Of a stretch of 64,000 nucleotides of DNA, positions 45,950 to 55,265 are shown in pieces. The stretch is from an uncultured Christensenella sp. (lineage in GTDB: Bacteria; Bacillota; Clostridia; Christensenellales; Pumilibacteraceae), in contig CAJUGC010000002.1 of the NCBI GenBank assembly GCA_910585955.1, forward strand, positions 119,685-183,684. Direction: 5' to 3'. Under the pieces are notes generated by a model. That model ran no database searches, was not told the origin of the DNA, and was given only the letters and a program-made list of their open reading frames with translations. Position 1 is the first letter of the stretch. Each line of letters opens with the position of its first letter. The position numbers and the translations under genes are program-made.

Positions 45950-46025
45950 ATCCCAAAGCCGCTCTGCTTTGTCCGCATTTACTCTACGCTTTGACAAACT
46001 TTTCCTTGAAAGGATTCGGCTTTTC

Positions 46026-47264
46026 TTATTTGAACCAAACGAAGCTTACAAATTCTTCGAGCTTTTCGAGTTCGCTTTCGGAAGCTTTATCTATGTTTTC
46101 CACGGTTATATTTATTTGACGGCTGCCGGCCGTGGAGTATACGTCGTACATCACGTTTTCGGAAACGACGGCGCCGCTCGCGTCTTTGAGACTGTATACC
46201 GCTTTCAAACTGCTTTCCGTAAGCTTTGTCAGATCCGTTACCGCCGCCTTGTGTTTGTCGGGAATAAACAGATTGAATAGATTGACCTGCGAGCCGGACA
46301 AAACTTTGTTCATTTCTTTCTCTATCATAGAAGCCGTAGGATTGGAAATTATGCCTCCGCCCTGCACGGCATACAACTTCACATTACCGAAAGAAACCGT
46401 CAAAACTTTTACGCCCTTGCGAATCTCCTCGCCGACCGTCATATCGGATGTTTTGTGATAATAGAACGAATACTGACCGTAACCGACAGCCGTCTCTTTA
46501 GTCCACTCGGCGGGAGGCGTGACCGTATAGTAAAGCGTCGTAGAGGCAGAACCGTTCGGATATTTCAAATTTACGGAAAGATTTTTGCCGTAACCGCATT
46601 TCGAAGAGTCGAAACCGCTCACCGAAGTGCCTTTCATCTGCTTCATTTCCATTACCTTATCGAGTCCGAGCGTCTCGCTTGTTCCGTCGCCGTACGTCAA
46701 ATCCACTTTTATCGCCGACGCGTCGAATTCTTCGCCTTTCGCGTATTCTTTTTTCAGATAGCTCAAACCTTTGTTCTCTTCATTAAGTTTGCAATCCGTC
46801 ACGACATGAACTACGTCGTACGAGGTTTTGAGCTCGCACTCTCCGCCTCCGACAAGCCCGCTCACACCGTTGAACTTCAACGTAAGCTCTTTATTCTCGC
46901 CGACTTCACTGTTGTCGAACCCGATCATTTCGACATTCAGATAAAGTACTTCCTCCACGCCGTCTGCCGAAACGGCAATTGCGCTGTCGCCTTGTTCTAC
47001 GACCGTTTCGCCCTTGACTTCTCTGCCCTCAGAGCTTTTAAACGTCAATTCGACTTTATATTTTAAGTACCGAGTATCGCCCGACGTTTCCTGCTCGGAT
47101 TCGACATAGACGTAATCCACATCCGCCTCGTCTTGAACGAACTTTGCGGAAACGACCTCGAACGTCTCCTCCGCGCCGAAGCATCCGACGAACGATACGA
47201 CGCTAAGACAGAGCGCCAGCGCCACTAATACCGACAACACTGTTTTCATACAACGCTTTCTCAT
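46026..47264 (-). CDS. Lipoprotein with BIG3-like domain
   Basis: This protein has 412 residues, starting at ATG 47264 behind GGAGGTAA. The signal peptide ends FVGC (Cys28). The first 135 residues of the mature part form beta strands with paired phrases (YLKYKVELTFKSSEGREVK). A bacterial Ig-like group 3 domain follows (about 155-250): YLKKEYAKGEEFDASAIKVD, LTYGDGTSETL, and a closing NLKYPNGSASTTLYYTV. The last 150 residues are unassigned. It has a perfect consensus promoter (47293-47321) and is monocistronic. Surface-exposed protein of unknown ligand. Confidence 0.8.
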   Translation of the reverse strand: MRKRCMKTVLSVLVALALCLSVVSFVGCFGAEETFEVVSAKFVQDEADVDYVYVESEQETSGDTRYLKYKVELTFKSSEGREVKGETVVEQGDSAIAVSADGVEEVLYLNVEMIGFDNSEVGENKELTLKFNGVSGLVGGGECELKTSYDVVHVVTDCKLNEENKGLSYLKKEYAKGEEFDASAIKVDLTYGDGTSETLGLDKVMEMKQMKGTSVSGFDSSKCGYGKNLSVNLKYPNGSASTTLYYTVTPPAEWTKETAVGYGQYSFYYHKTSDMTVGEEIRKGVKVLTVSFGNVKLYAVQGGGIISNPTASMIEKEMNKVLSGSQVNLFNLFIPDKHKAAVTDLTKLTESSLKAVYSLKDASGAVVSENVMYDVYSTAGSRQINITVENIDKASESELEKLEEFVSFVWFK

Positions 47265-47292
47265 ACTGTTACCTCCAAGGATAATCGAATTT

Positions 47293-47321
47293 ATTATATT
47301 TGCTTTACATAAAATTGTCAA
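47293..47321 (-). promoter_or_regulatory. Consensus promoter of the BIG3 lipoprotein gene
   Basis: TTGACA (47316-47321), a 17-nt spacer and TATAAT (47293-47298) on the minus strand lie about 30 nt before the ATG. Confidence 0.88.
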
Positions 47322-47412
47322 GCAAATTATGAAACGACATTCGAGCCTGTTTTTCCTACGTTTTCAGCGACGAGACGATAGTAGATATACATACTTCGCC
47401 GCGCCTGCATTA

Positions 47413-48663
47413 TCACATCATGAGTTCCAAAACATCCGTCATGCCTTTTTCGGCGGCTATATCCGCAGCCGATTTTCCTTCCGCATTTTTGAGCGTAAAG
47501 TCCGCGCCTTTGCGCACAAGCAGCCGCGCGGCTTTTTCGTTGCGATTCTTGCATACGATGATGAGAGCCGTATTGCCTTGATTGTCGCGGGCGTCGATTT
47601 CGGCTCCCGCCGCCAACAGATCCTTTATCATTCTGTCCCAATATTCAGCCGCGTAATGTATCGGACGCTTTCCGTCGTTGTTGACCGCATTTACATTTAC
47701 GCCGCATTCCATAAGCGCGCTCATTATGCCTTCGTTGTTGAAAGGAGAAATCTGCTTATCGATGGTGTATCCGTAACTCCACATGGACTTCATCAGCAGC
47801 GTATTGCCATGCGAATCGGCGAAGTCGGGGTTTTTGAGAAGCTTGACAATCTCGCCCTTTCTCTTTCCTATTTCGATTTGATAAGGAACACCGTATTTCT
47901 TAAAGTCGAAAGACGAGTATAAAAGCGAAAATAACGTCGGGGTCCCTTCCGCATCGCATAGCGTATCTTCCGCGCCCGCATCCAAAAGAAGTTTTGCCAT
48001 GTCTAAATTCCCCTCGCGGCAAGCGATCGCAAGAGGAGACACCCCGTATGTCTTCATCCAATAACTATAGCCCGAAGCAGGCTGACCGCCCGTAGCGTTT
48101 ACATCGGAACCGCGTCTAATAAGCGTTTCTACGAGATTACGCTTGTTCTTCATAACGGCATACATCAACGGCGTTATGCCGTATTCGTCCGAGTGATCGA
48201 GTTGCGCAAGATCGAAATGCTCGGCTATGTACAAAGGCAATCTCTCGCTTTTTTCACTGTCCGCCTTAACCCAACCGTTGAATACCTGCTTCGACGAACG
48301 CGTGAGCACGTTTCCGCCCACAGTCGTTTCCGAATATACGTCCGCCCCCATGTCGATAAGTTTTTGAAAGACAGACGGAGAAACGGCAGTCTCGGCAAGT
48401 TTCAATATAAGACATTCTTTTTTTGAGAACTTAAAATTCAAATCAAACCCTTTGGAAACGAGAAATTCGACGAACTTCACTCCGTCCCCGTTCTTCTCGT
48501 TGTATGTAAGCGCAGTGCGAATAAGCTCGTTTATTTCCTGCACGTCGTCTTCGTCGTCGAAATCGACCTTATCCAAATTTTGAGAAAACGCGTCGATAGC
48601 TTTTTCTATCGACTCTTCTCTAAAAAAGACTTCTTTGATTCTGTAAGTCAGATCTCTATCCAT
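47413..48663 (-). CDS. Ankyrin-repeat protein
   Basis: This protein has 416 residues, starting at ATG 48663 behind GAGGAG. It has no signal peptide. Ankyrin repeats are clear from about residue 80 on, for example EYGITPLMYAVMKNKRNLVE with TLIRRGSDVNATGG, GVSPLAIACREGNLDMAKLL, DGKRPIHYAAEYWDRMIKDL and GNTALIIVCKNRNEKAARLL with VRKGADF. The N-terminal 75 residues are helical and unassigned. Ankyrin arrays bind proteins; in bacteria they serve in immunity, regulation or stress. It is monocistronic with its own promoter at 48741-48769. Confidence 0.9.
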   Translation of the reverse strand: MDRDLTYRIKEVFFREESIEKAIDAFSQNLDKVDFDDEDDVQEINELIRTALTYNEKNGDGVKFVEFLVSKGFDLNFKFSKKECLILKLAETAVSPSVFQKLIDMGADVYSETTVGGNVLTRSSKQVFNGWVKADSEKSERLPLYIAEHFDLAQLDHSDEYGITPLMYAVMKNKRNLVETLIRRGSDVNATGGQPASGYSYWMKTYGVSPLAIACREGNLDMAKLLLDAGAEDTLCDAEGTPTLFSLLYSSFDFKKYGVPYQIEIGKRKGEIVKLLKNPDFADSHGNTLLMKSMWSYGYTIDKQISPFNNEGIMSALMECGVNVNAVNNDGKRPIHYAAEYWDRMIKDLLAAGAEIDARDNQGNTALIIVCKNRNEKAARLLVRKGADFTLKNAEGKSAADIAAEKGMTDVLELMM

Positions 48664-48740
48664 TATTATCTCCTCAACCTTTTTAATATCGTACGTTGCA
48701 ATATGTAGCGAAAAGCTCCGCAAGCACGCATTTCATTTCC

Positions 48741-48769
48741 ATTATATCATTAAATATATAAAAAATCAA
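48741..48769 (-). promoter_or_regulatory. Promoter of the ankyrin gene
   Basis: TTGATT (48764-48769), a 17-nt spacer and TATAAT (48741-48746) on the minus strand. The leader is about 70 nt. Confidence 0.75.
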
Positions 48770-48817
48770 AGATTTTTATATCGTCCGAATCGCCGGTATA
48801 TAATAATCCGATAACGC

Positions 48818-49261
48818 TTAAATGCAACTCAATGAATTTTTGCAACTTATGAAAATGTGGCTTATCGCAAACACAACGGCAAATACAACGAGCGGAACGT
48901 AAGCCAAAATAATTCCGCCGAATAAAAATATCGTCGAAGGGATTATCGAAAGCGACAAAGCCTTTAATTTGCCATTATTGTTCCGACATATTGCCCAAAA
49001 CATCAAATAAGCCAAACATAAGCCGCCGTTTACGGACAAATATACGATAAGAGCGTAATCGAACCAAAAATCAAAGTATGTATACGGAATATTGAATATC
49101 ATTAAAACAAAGCATCCGTACCTGCCGATTTGCTCTGCTATGACAACCGCTTTGTTATTATAAACAGCTGTCGTCTCGCTCTTATGTTTAACGGCATAGA
49201 CGATATTCGGTATCATAATAACCGCCATTATAGCAAGCCCGTAATAATTAAACCAACCCAT
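48818..49261 (-). CDS. Four-helix membrane protein, unknown function
   Basis: This protein has 147 residues, starting at MGWFNYYGLAIMAVIMIPN (49261), inside the end of the kinase-like gene (14-bp overlap). Four hydrophobic segments lie near 5-23, 47-65, 72-100 and 113-140; polar loops carry AVKHKSETTAV and CRNNNGK. I recognise no named family. As the last gene of the DUF5714/P-loop operon it may share their still unknown function. Confidence 0.65.
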   Translation of the reverse strand: MGWFNYYGLAIMAVIMIPNIVYAVKHKSETTAVYNNKAVVIAEQIGRYGCFVLMIFNIPYTYFDFWFDYALIVYLSVNGGLCLAYLMFWAICRNNNGKLKALSLSIIPSTIFLFGGIILAYVPLVVFAVVFAISHIFISCKNSLSCI

Positions 49262-49691
49262 ATTTGTTCTTGATAAGATCGCATATTTCGGAATAGTCTC
49301 CCGATACGCCGTCGAATTCGTAATCACAACTTTCTTTATCGAACGCGCCGTGTTTTATCGTCAGCATTCTCTCGACCGCCGAAGGCAAATTCCCGTGCAT
49401 TCTTTTCTTAAATCGTTCTTTTACAGTTTCGATATCGGCTTTGACCAGTATTTTTATTGCCGCGGCGGGAAGCAGATCTATAAGTTCTTTTTCGGAAATA
49501 ACGTAGATGATATTTTCACCCGAAACTGCGTTCGACAATTTTGCTTTAAACAACCGTTCCGCTTCGCTTTCGGACTTAGCCATTCTGAGATAGTCTTTCC
49601 CGGTTATTATTTCCGCCCCGATCGCTTTTTGGAGTTCCGCAGCAAGCGTAGATTTTCCGCTGCAATTTTCTCCTATAACTCCGATAACCAT
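49248..49691 (-). CDS. P-loop kinase-like NTPase
   Basis: This protein has 147 residues. The Walker A motif GENCSGKST sits at residues 7-15, directly after the first strand (MVIGVI), the look of small-molecule and nucleotide kinases of the AAA_33/adenylate-kinase-like group. A DYLRMAKSESEAERLFKAKL helix and a lid-like arginine stretch (ETVKERFKKRMHG) follow. The substrate is unknown. It lies 26 bp downstream of the DUF5714 gene and overlaps the membrane protein gene. Confidence 0.75.
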   Translation of the reverse strand: MVIGVIGENCSGKSTLAAELQKAIGAEIITGKDYLRMAKSESEAERLFKAKLSNAVSGENIIYVISEKELIDLLPAAAIKILVKADIETVKERFKKRMHGNLPSAVERMLTIKHGAFDKESCDYEFDGVSGDYSEICDLIKNKYGLV

Positions 49692-49717
49692 ATCGTTTTT
49701 CGCTCCTTTTATTCATT

Positions 49718-50284
49718 TCACGTCCTATAAAACGGACATTCTTTTTTCAGGCACTGTTTATTTAACGATGAAAAATCGCATTTGAAATTACCGATTTTCA
49801 TATCGACTCCATATTTTTCTTCTACAAATTTTACCGCATAAGAAAGAGAAAGAAACGCATTTCTTTTACAACATCTCGCGCCGCCGATTTTACTCATTTC
49901 GGATAATACTGCGGCGGCATATTCCATATTATGCTTATAATAATCATCGGTACTTAAAGGACCGGTGTTGTGAATAACGGACAACGCCGCGCCGATAGAC
50001 GCGAGAGAGCCGCATACTCCCCAATGACCGCACATTGCGCCCGGCATTTTGACTGTGCGTTTTGCAAGTTCGTCCAAACAACGGTCGAGATCTATTGCAC
50101 CTCCAGCATTTTTGTATGCCGTCAAAAATGACGCTCCGTCAAGAAAATGATGCTCAGGCCCGTGAATACCAATAAAATCCTTCCGCATTATTTCCGAAGC
50201 TATGTTTATCGGATCTTTCGAATTGCATTTAACGATTTCTTGTTTGATCAAGTTGTATTTATCTTCCAAAGTGTATTCAGACAT
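49718..50284 (-). CDS. DUF5714-type cysteine-rich protein
   Basis: This protein has 188 residues. It matches the DUF5714 layout: an HGPEHHFLDGASFLTAYKN motif near residue 41, KMPGAMCGHWGVCGSLASIG near 93, ARCCKRNAFLSLS near 150, and a Cys-rich C-terminus (KCDFSSLNKQCLKKECPFYR). The conserved His and Cys residues suggest a metal or iron-sulfur site. The family often sits next to methyltransferase or radical-SAM genes; here the partner is a P-loop kinase. It is the first gene of a three-gene operon. Confidence 0.72.
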   Translation of the reverse strand: MSEYTLEDKYNLIKQEIVKCNSKDPINIASEIMRKDFIGIHGPEHHFLDGASFLTAYKNAGGAIDLDRCLDELAKRTVKMPGAMCGHWGVCGSLASIGAALSVIHNTGPLSTDDYYKHNMEYAAAVLSEMSKIGGARCCKRNAFLSLSYAVKFVEEKYGVDMKIGNFKCDFSSLNKQCLKKECPFYRT

Positions 50285-50742
50285 ATATCCTCCAACATAA
50301 TCATCGTTCTTTCATTATGAAAATCCGTATACTTACCATAGGTTCGGTCAATTTACCGAGCTGACAAAAAAATACTTTATTTCAGAGTCTGCACTGCAAA
50401 ACGTCGCTTAAATAAGCAACTTAACCGCTTGTCGGAAAGCGTTGGTTTTCCAATCGTTATATTGCTATATTATCCATTCCCGCTCAGTATCCGACAGACT
50501 TTTATAATATCTGCTTGTTTCTTATTATATCATTTATATTCTCGAAAAGCAAACGAAAAACCGCATATCGATGCTTCGGATAGTTAACGCAAAGCCACAT
50601 TGGAAATAACGACATTCAGATATCGCGACTTTTCATAATAATACTTGAAATCAAACTGATAATATGATATAATACGCTCAGACAAAACATAAATGTTTTG
50701 CTTCATTATATTATACAAAATAAAATTTTACGGGAGTAAATT
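50285..50742. other. Intergenic region between divergent genes
   Basis: The 458 bp hold no gene. The right part has the promoter of the LRR gene (50645-50673). The left part should hold the promoter of the DUF5714 operon, but no good consensus was found. GTCGGA (near 50433) and TCCGAC (near 50490) could close an AT-rich fold of unknown meaning. Confidence 0.5.
50645..50673 (+). promoter_or_regulatory. Promoter of the LRR gene
   Basis: TTGAAA (50645-50650), a 17-nt spacer and TATAAT (50668-50673). GGGAG precedes the ATG at 50743. Confidence 0.8.
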
Positions 50743-53430
50743 ATGCACAGATACGATAATTGCGGCTTGATACAAGACGGCAAAGTAGTCGCTTTCAGAG
50801 CGCCGAACGGTTTTGACGGCAACATCGTCATTCCCGACGACGTTACCGAAATCGGCAACCGCGCCTACGAAGTGGCGTTTTGCGGCATAAAAAAGGTCGT
50901 TATACCGTCGTCGGTAAAACGAATCGGAGTAAGAGCGTTTGCCTGCTGCGAAAAACTACAGGAAATCGAGATCCCGACCGGCGTCGAAATTATAGATAAA
51001 GAAGCATTCAGCGATTGTCACAGCCTTAAAAAAATCATCATTTCCGAAACGGTAACTTCGATAGGCTCAGGCGCGTTTGACGATTGCGGCGATATAGAAG
51101 AAATATCCGTAGCGGCAGACAATCCCGTATACCGAAGTTCCGGCAATTGCCTCATAGACATAAAGAAAAAAACTTTGATTCGCGGCTGCAAAAACAGCGT
51201 TATACCTTCCGACGGCAGTGTTACCGTAATCGGCGAAAAAGCCTTTTCCAACAACACCGCGCACCCCAGAAACAGAGTTCACAGCAAAGGCAGTTCGGAA
51301 ATCGTCATACCCGACGGCATAACCAAAATAGGCAAACGCGCATTCGACTTTAATTATGGGCTGGAAACCGTAATAATAGCGGACAGCGTAAAAACCATTG
51401 AAAAAGAAGCGTTTTCGTCATGCTATAAACTTAAAAGTATTAAATTCGGCAAAGGCGTCGAAACCATAGGCGATAGCGCATTTTATTACACCAACTCATT
51501 GACAGGAGAACTTAGCTTCCCCGACAGCGTCAAAAAAATAGGCGCGTACGCATTTTTCAATAGCGGCGTTAAGAACATCGTTATGGGTAAAAATGTTAAA
51601 TCGATAGGTAAAAACGCATTCAACGGTTGCAAAAACCTAACCGAAATTACTTTTACCGGCGACATTGAAGAGATTTGCGAAAGCGCGTTCCACTACTGTA
51701 AAGCGCTTGAAACCGTAAACTTTTCGGATAACCTTAAAATCATAGGTAAGCTCGCTTTTTACGGTTGCGACAAACTCAAAAACTTAACTTTCAAAAACGG
51801 TCTCGAAACGATAGGCGAATGCGCTTTCGGATATTGCGGCTCGCTTCAAAGTATCGATGTCCCGGACAGCGTGAAATACATAGGCGCCGAGGCGTTTATT
51901 TACTGTGAAAATCTTCGTTCGGTCAAAATCCCGTCAAGTGTGGATTTTATGGGCAGCAACGTGTTCAAAGCCTGTCCCGTAAAAGTTGCCGCACCGAAAA
52001 AGGTCGGTGCGGTCGGCTTTGAAATAGCAAATAACGAACTCATCAAATACAAAGGCACGTCCGATAATGCAGTGATTCCCGACGGCGTTACGAAAATTGC
52101 CGCCAAAGCGTTTTTTAGAAAGAAAAATCTCGAGAGCATTACCATTCCCAAAAGCGTCACCGCAATCGCAAACAGAGCGATCGAAGGTTGCGCAAATCTC
52201 AAATGCATAAAAGTAGACGAAGCAAACACGGCTTACCGCAGCGCAGGCAACTGTCTGATAGACGTAAAAAAGAAATCGGTCGTTTACGGGTTTGCAAACA
52301 GCGTTATACCTTCCGACGGCAGTGTAACAGCAATTGCCGCATACGCTTTCGCGGAAATCGGATTTACCGCCGCGACAATTCCCGACGGAATTAAAACCAT
52401 AGGCGCGAACGCTTTTAAAGGCTGCACGAACTTAAAAAATTTATCGCTTCCCGACACGGTAAAATCCATCGGACCGAGCGCGTTTAAATACTGCAAGGCG
52501 CTCGAAAGTATTACCGTACCGCAAAAAGTCACATCGCTCGGAACAGAAGCTTTTGCCGAATGCACGTCGCTCACGGAAATAAACTTCGACGCGGAATGCG
52601 ACAACTTATCCTGCAACAGCGCATTCGACAGCGCAGGCAAAAATTCGTCCGGCGTCGTACTGAGAATAGGATCGAAAGTAAAACGTATTCCACCCTATCT
52701 CATGATGCCGCAGAATAATGAAAATATGCCGCATATTATCAGCGTCGAATTTTCCGAAAACAGCGTCTGCGAATGTATAGGTTCCACCGCATTTTGGTCG
52801 TGCCTTATGTTAAAAAGCGTAAATTTACCCGAAAGCTTAACGCAAATAGAACGAGACGCATTCCACGGATGTTCGGCTTTGGAACACATAAATATTCCCG
52901 AGAATACGACGGCAATAGGCGCTTACGCGTTCGACAAATGCACAAGTCTCAAAGAAATATACATTCCCTCCAAAGTGAGCAAACTTATTTCCGTATTCGA
53001 AGGCTGCGGCGGACTTGAAAGCATAACCGTAGCAAAAAGCAACCCCGTGTTCCACAGTTCGGGCAACTGCCTTATAGAAACCGAAACCAAAAAACTTTTG
53101 CGCGGTTGCCACAACAGCGTTATCCCTTCCGACGGCAGCGTGACACGACTTGACAATTATTCTTTTGACAAATGCGATAAACTTGAAAGCATTGTTATTC
53201 CGGACGGTGTTGTCGAGATATTCAACAATGCGTTCAGACAATGCTCGAATCTCAAGAGCGTAACGATTGCAAAAACGGTCGACTATGTATGCAATCCTTA
53301 TTTCGAGGACTGCAACGAATTGATCAAAATAACGGCGGCAAAAGAACTCCTTGAAAAATACGATTATTTCGGTTTCAAGGATAAAGTATTCGGGCTGAAA
53401 AACAGACGCGTCGAGTTTTCCTTTTTATAA
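50743..53430 (+). CDS. BspA-type LRR protein without signal peptide
   Basis: This protein has 895 residues, nearly all BspA/LRR_5 repeats of about 23 residues, for example IPDDVTEIGNRAYEVAFCGI, VETIGDSAFYYTNSL and VKYIGAEAFIYCENLRSVKI. Three copies of a longer motif interrupt them (near residues 125, 490 and 765), each with SSGNCLI or SAGNCLI, a lysine-rich turn and NSVIPSDGSVT, and each is also nearly identical in DNA. There is no signal peptide or membrane helix at the N-terminus (MHRYDNCGLIQDGKVVAFRA), unlike secreted relatives. It may be cytoplasmic or exported by an unrecognised route. It is monocistronic, with its own promoter and terminator. Confidence 0.88.
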   Translation: MHRYDNCGLIQDGKVVAFRAPNGFDGNIVIPDDVTEIGNRAYEVAFCGIKKVVIPSSVKRIGVRAFACCEKLQEIEIPTGVEIIDKEAFSDCHSLKKIIISETVTSIGSGAFDDCGDIEEISVAADNPVYRSSGNCLIDIKKKTLIRGCKNSVIPSDGSVTVIGEKAFSNNTAHPRNRVHSKGSSEIVIPDGITKIGKRAFDFNYGLETVIIADSVKTIEKEAFSSCYKLKSIKFGKGVETIGDSAFYYTNSLTGELSFPDSVKKIGAYAFFNSGVKNIVMGKNVKSIGKNAFNGCKNLTEITFTGDIEEICESAFHYCKALETVNFSDNLKIIGKLAFYGCDKLKNLTFKNGLETIGECAFGYCGSLQSIDVPDSVKYIGAEAFIYCENLRSVKIPSSVDFMGSNVFKACPVKVAAPKKVGAVGFEIANNELIKYKGTSDNAVIPDGVTKIAAKAFFRKKNLESITIPKSVTAIANRAIEGCANLKCIKVDEANTAYRSAGNCLIDVKKKSVVYGFANSVIPSDGSVTAIAAYAFAEIGFTAATIPDGIKTIGANAFKGCTNLKNLSLPDTVKSIGPSAFKYCKALESITVPQKVTSLGTEAFAECTSLTEINFDAECDNLSCNSAFDSAGKNSSGVVLRIGSKVKRIPPYLMMPQNNENMPHIISVEFSENSVCECIGSTAFWSCLMLKSVNLPESLTQIERDAFHGCSALEHINIPENTTAIGAYAFDKCTSLKEIYIPSKVSKLISVFEGCGGLESITVAKSNPVFHSSGNCLIETETKKLLRGCHNSVIPSDGSVTRLDNYSFDKCDKLESIVIPDGVVEIFNNAFRQCSNLKSVTIAKTVDYVCNPYFEDCNELIKITAAKELLEKYDYFGFKDKVFGLKNRRVEFSFL

Positions 53431-53441
53431 GATAAATATTG

Positions 53442-53470
53442 AAAGCGGGAAGCAAAGTTTCCCGCTTTTT
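53442..53470 (+). terminator. Terminator of the LRR gene
   Basis: AAAGCGGGAA (53442-53451) pairs with TTCCCGCTTT (53459-53468) and is followed by more Ts; it lies 11 bp after the stop. Confidence 0.88.
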
Positions 53471-53550
53471 TAATTTCTCAAGCACGTTGTCCGTGCAATA
53501 AACTCACAATCACCTATTTGATGTTTTTCGCAGAAACGGCACAATAAGGA

Positions 53551-54693
53551 TCATCTGTATTTGATATATTCTATCAGAGATTTTATGGCGTTCGGGATAA
53601 TGGAAATGCCGAAGGAAACAAAGAACAGGCAGACTATTCCGTAAACGGTGGGATGCCGTAAGAGAGAGGTCAAAGTTACGGGCGATTCCGTTATGCCTTC
53701 CTCTATTACAAACAAAAACATCGACCCCATAAAAATAAATAACACCGCTACGAAAAACTTAATCAAAAAGACGTTTACAAATTCATATCTGTAAAATGCG
53801 AGAACGACAAACATTAAGCCCAACACGATCGGGAAGCCGCCCACGATTGCCGGCATATCCCCCATTACGCGAAAATATCCCAACATGACAAGCGCGATCC
53901 CCACAGCGATACAAATTATTCCCGCAACTATCGAACCTACCTGTATTTGTTCGCCGATAGGCTCTTTACTGCCGCTATTCGACGACGAACTTTCCTTTGT
54001 ATCGCGGTCGGTTTTTTCGTTATGACTGCCGTTGTTCTTCTTTCCGACGCCTTTTGCTCTGCGTTTGTCTTTGGGCGGTTTTATTTCTTCCAACTTATCG
54101 CCCAAATATTTTTTTATCAAATAAGCGTCGGAAGCCGGCAACATACAATTTACGGGGATACGTTCGTCTTTTCTTCTGTAAAACACAAGAAAAACGCCTG
54201 CTTTGGATTTTATCATCGAGCATACCGTCAGTTCGTTTCTGTCTATAACCCGATTTGTGCCGTTTATTTTAATAACGATACGGTCGTCGAAAATCATTAA
54301 AGCATTTTCTTTACTCTTATTCGCGTCCACCGCCCGAAATTCACCTTGTAATTCTTCCAATCTGCGGCGCGACTCTATTTCGCGCGGTCGATAAGAATTT
54401 CCCACCCTGCGCATAAATATGCCCCATAATCCGAAAACGGTAAGCACCGTAATCAAAATAATAACGGCGAGAATTATAAACAGCACAACATAGTATTTAA
54501 TTACCGATGAAATAGTGTAAAGCCGCAGATCGAGAACAAAATTCACAATACACCAAACGGTTAAAAGCAACACGCAAATCAAAAGCCATATCGCCGTAAA
54601 AGACTTGATATACCTTTTCCTTTCATGTTTAGACATATCGAGAGCGTGCCTTGCGTCGCTGTATTCATATAAAAGATTTCCGTCTTTATCCAT
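53551..54693 (-). CDS. Membrane protein with YcxB-like domain
   Basis: This protein has 380 residues. Two membrane segments (about 32-54 and 68-92) are followed by a cytoplasmic domain (about 105-200) with the YcxB/PH-like pattern ALMIFDDRIVIKINGTNRVI, FLVFYRRKDERIPVN, then LIKKYL. A low-complexity basic and serine-rich linker (about 205-245) leads to four or five more C-terminal segments (about 250-375). The combination is unusual, and I know no function. It is monocistronic, with a promoter at 54747-54775. Confidence 0.65.
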   Translation of the reverse strand: MDKDGNLLYEYSDARHALDMSKHERKRYIKSFTAIWLLICVLLLTVWCIVNFVLDLRLYTISSVIKYYVVLFIILAVIILITVLTVFGLWGIFMRRVGNSYRPREIESRRRLEELQGEFRAVDANKSKENALMIFDDRIVIKINGTNRVIDRNELTVCSMIKSKAGVFLVFYRRKDERIPVNCMLPASDAYLIKKYLGDKLEEIKPPKDKRRAKGVGKKNNGSHNEKTDRDTKESSSSNSGSKEPIGEQIQVGSIVAGIICIAVGIALVMLGYFRVMGDMPAIVGGFPIVLGLMFVVLAFYRYEFVNVFLIKFFVAVLFIFMGSMFLFVIEEGITESPVTLTSLLRHPTVYGIVCLFFVSFGISIIPNAIKSLIEYIKYR

Positions 54694-54746
54694 AAACCAC
54701 CGCTGTAAACTCGTTCGATTGAAAAATACAATGTACTCGCATAATC

Positions 54747-54775
54747 AATATAGCACGTTTTCAAGTAAATTGCAA
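54747..54775 (-). promoter_or_regulatory. Promoter of the YcxB-like gene
   Basis: TTGCAA (54770-54775), a 17-nt spacer and TATATT (54747-54752) on the minus strand. Confidence 0.6.
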
Positions 54776-54810
54776 ACATTATTTAGTCGATTTAAAAAAT
54801 CGTTTTCTAA

Positions 54811-55046
54811 GCAGGTTTGATTGCAATGGCCTCGCCCGCTTACGTCATGCACGCTTCGGGCGCAATGAAAACGCTGTTGGATCATTCGCCTACCGCGGAT
54901 GCCGCACCGCCACGGAGATGTTCGGAAAACGCGCCGTCGTCATTGCGCAATGTTTGGGCGCAGGCACAAGATCCGCCGCAAAAGATATAAAACACAACCT
55001 GTCTTGGTTGGAAATTTCGAAAATATATAGAAAGCAATTATATTAA
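54811..55046 (+). pseudogene. Flavodoxin-like oxidoreductase remnant
   Basis: This is a broken NAD(P)H/FMN reductase (flavodoxin-fold) gene. One frame reads ASPAYVMHASGAMKTLLDHS (54829-54888), and after a frameshift at about 54886 a second frame reads MFGKRAVVIAQCLGAGTRSA and KDIKHNLSWLEISKIY to a stop at 55044-55046. Intact relatives have the same order: SPxYV, GxMKxLLDH, a mFxKrAVVI strand, GAGxxSAAKDIK and a WWGI motif. Both ends are missing and no ribosome site exists. It is a degraded remnant of a horizontally mobile or lost gene. Confidence 0.75.
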
Positions 55047-55203
55047 AAAATCCCAACTTGGATGCTCGGACTTTTTCACATAAATCGGTGTGCGACATTG
55101 TGCGCCCTAAGAACCCACATATATAATGTGCATTATTCTACTAATCGTAGAGTCCGACGTCATAGAAATTACAAGCCGGATTTTTGAGTAAACGATAAAT
55201 AGG
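55047..55203. other. Non-coding stretch before the HTH-HEPN gene
   Basis: This stretch has no gene. CGGACT (near 55066) and AGTCCG (near 55152) could pair over a long AT-rich loop. Nothing else was recognised. Confidence 0.4.
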
Positions 55204-55233
55204 TTTACTTGGGGATTGGTTTTTTGTTATAAT
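55204..55233 (+). promoter_or_regulatory. Promoter of the HTH-HEPN gene
   Basis: TTTACT (55204-55209), an 18-nt spacer and TATAAT (55228-55233); GGAGG lies just before the ATG at 55266. Confidence 0.65.
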
Positions 55234-55265
55234 TATTTTACATTCGTTATACGGAGGAACTTTTT

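Noticed and set aside
45955..45980. CAAAGC/GCTTTG hairpin after the small XRE gene
   Set aside because: It has only six base pairs and no T tract on either strand.
54826..54990. Short ATG-led frame beginning MASPAYVMHA
   Set aside because: It is the first part of the frameshifted flavodoxin remnant, not a gene; no ribosome site.
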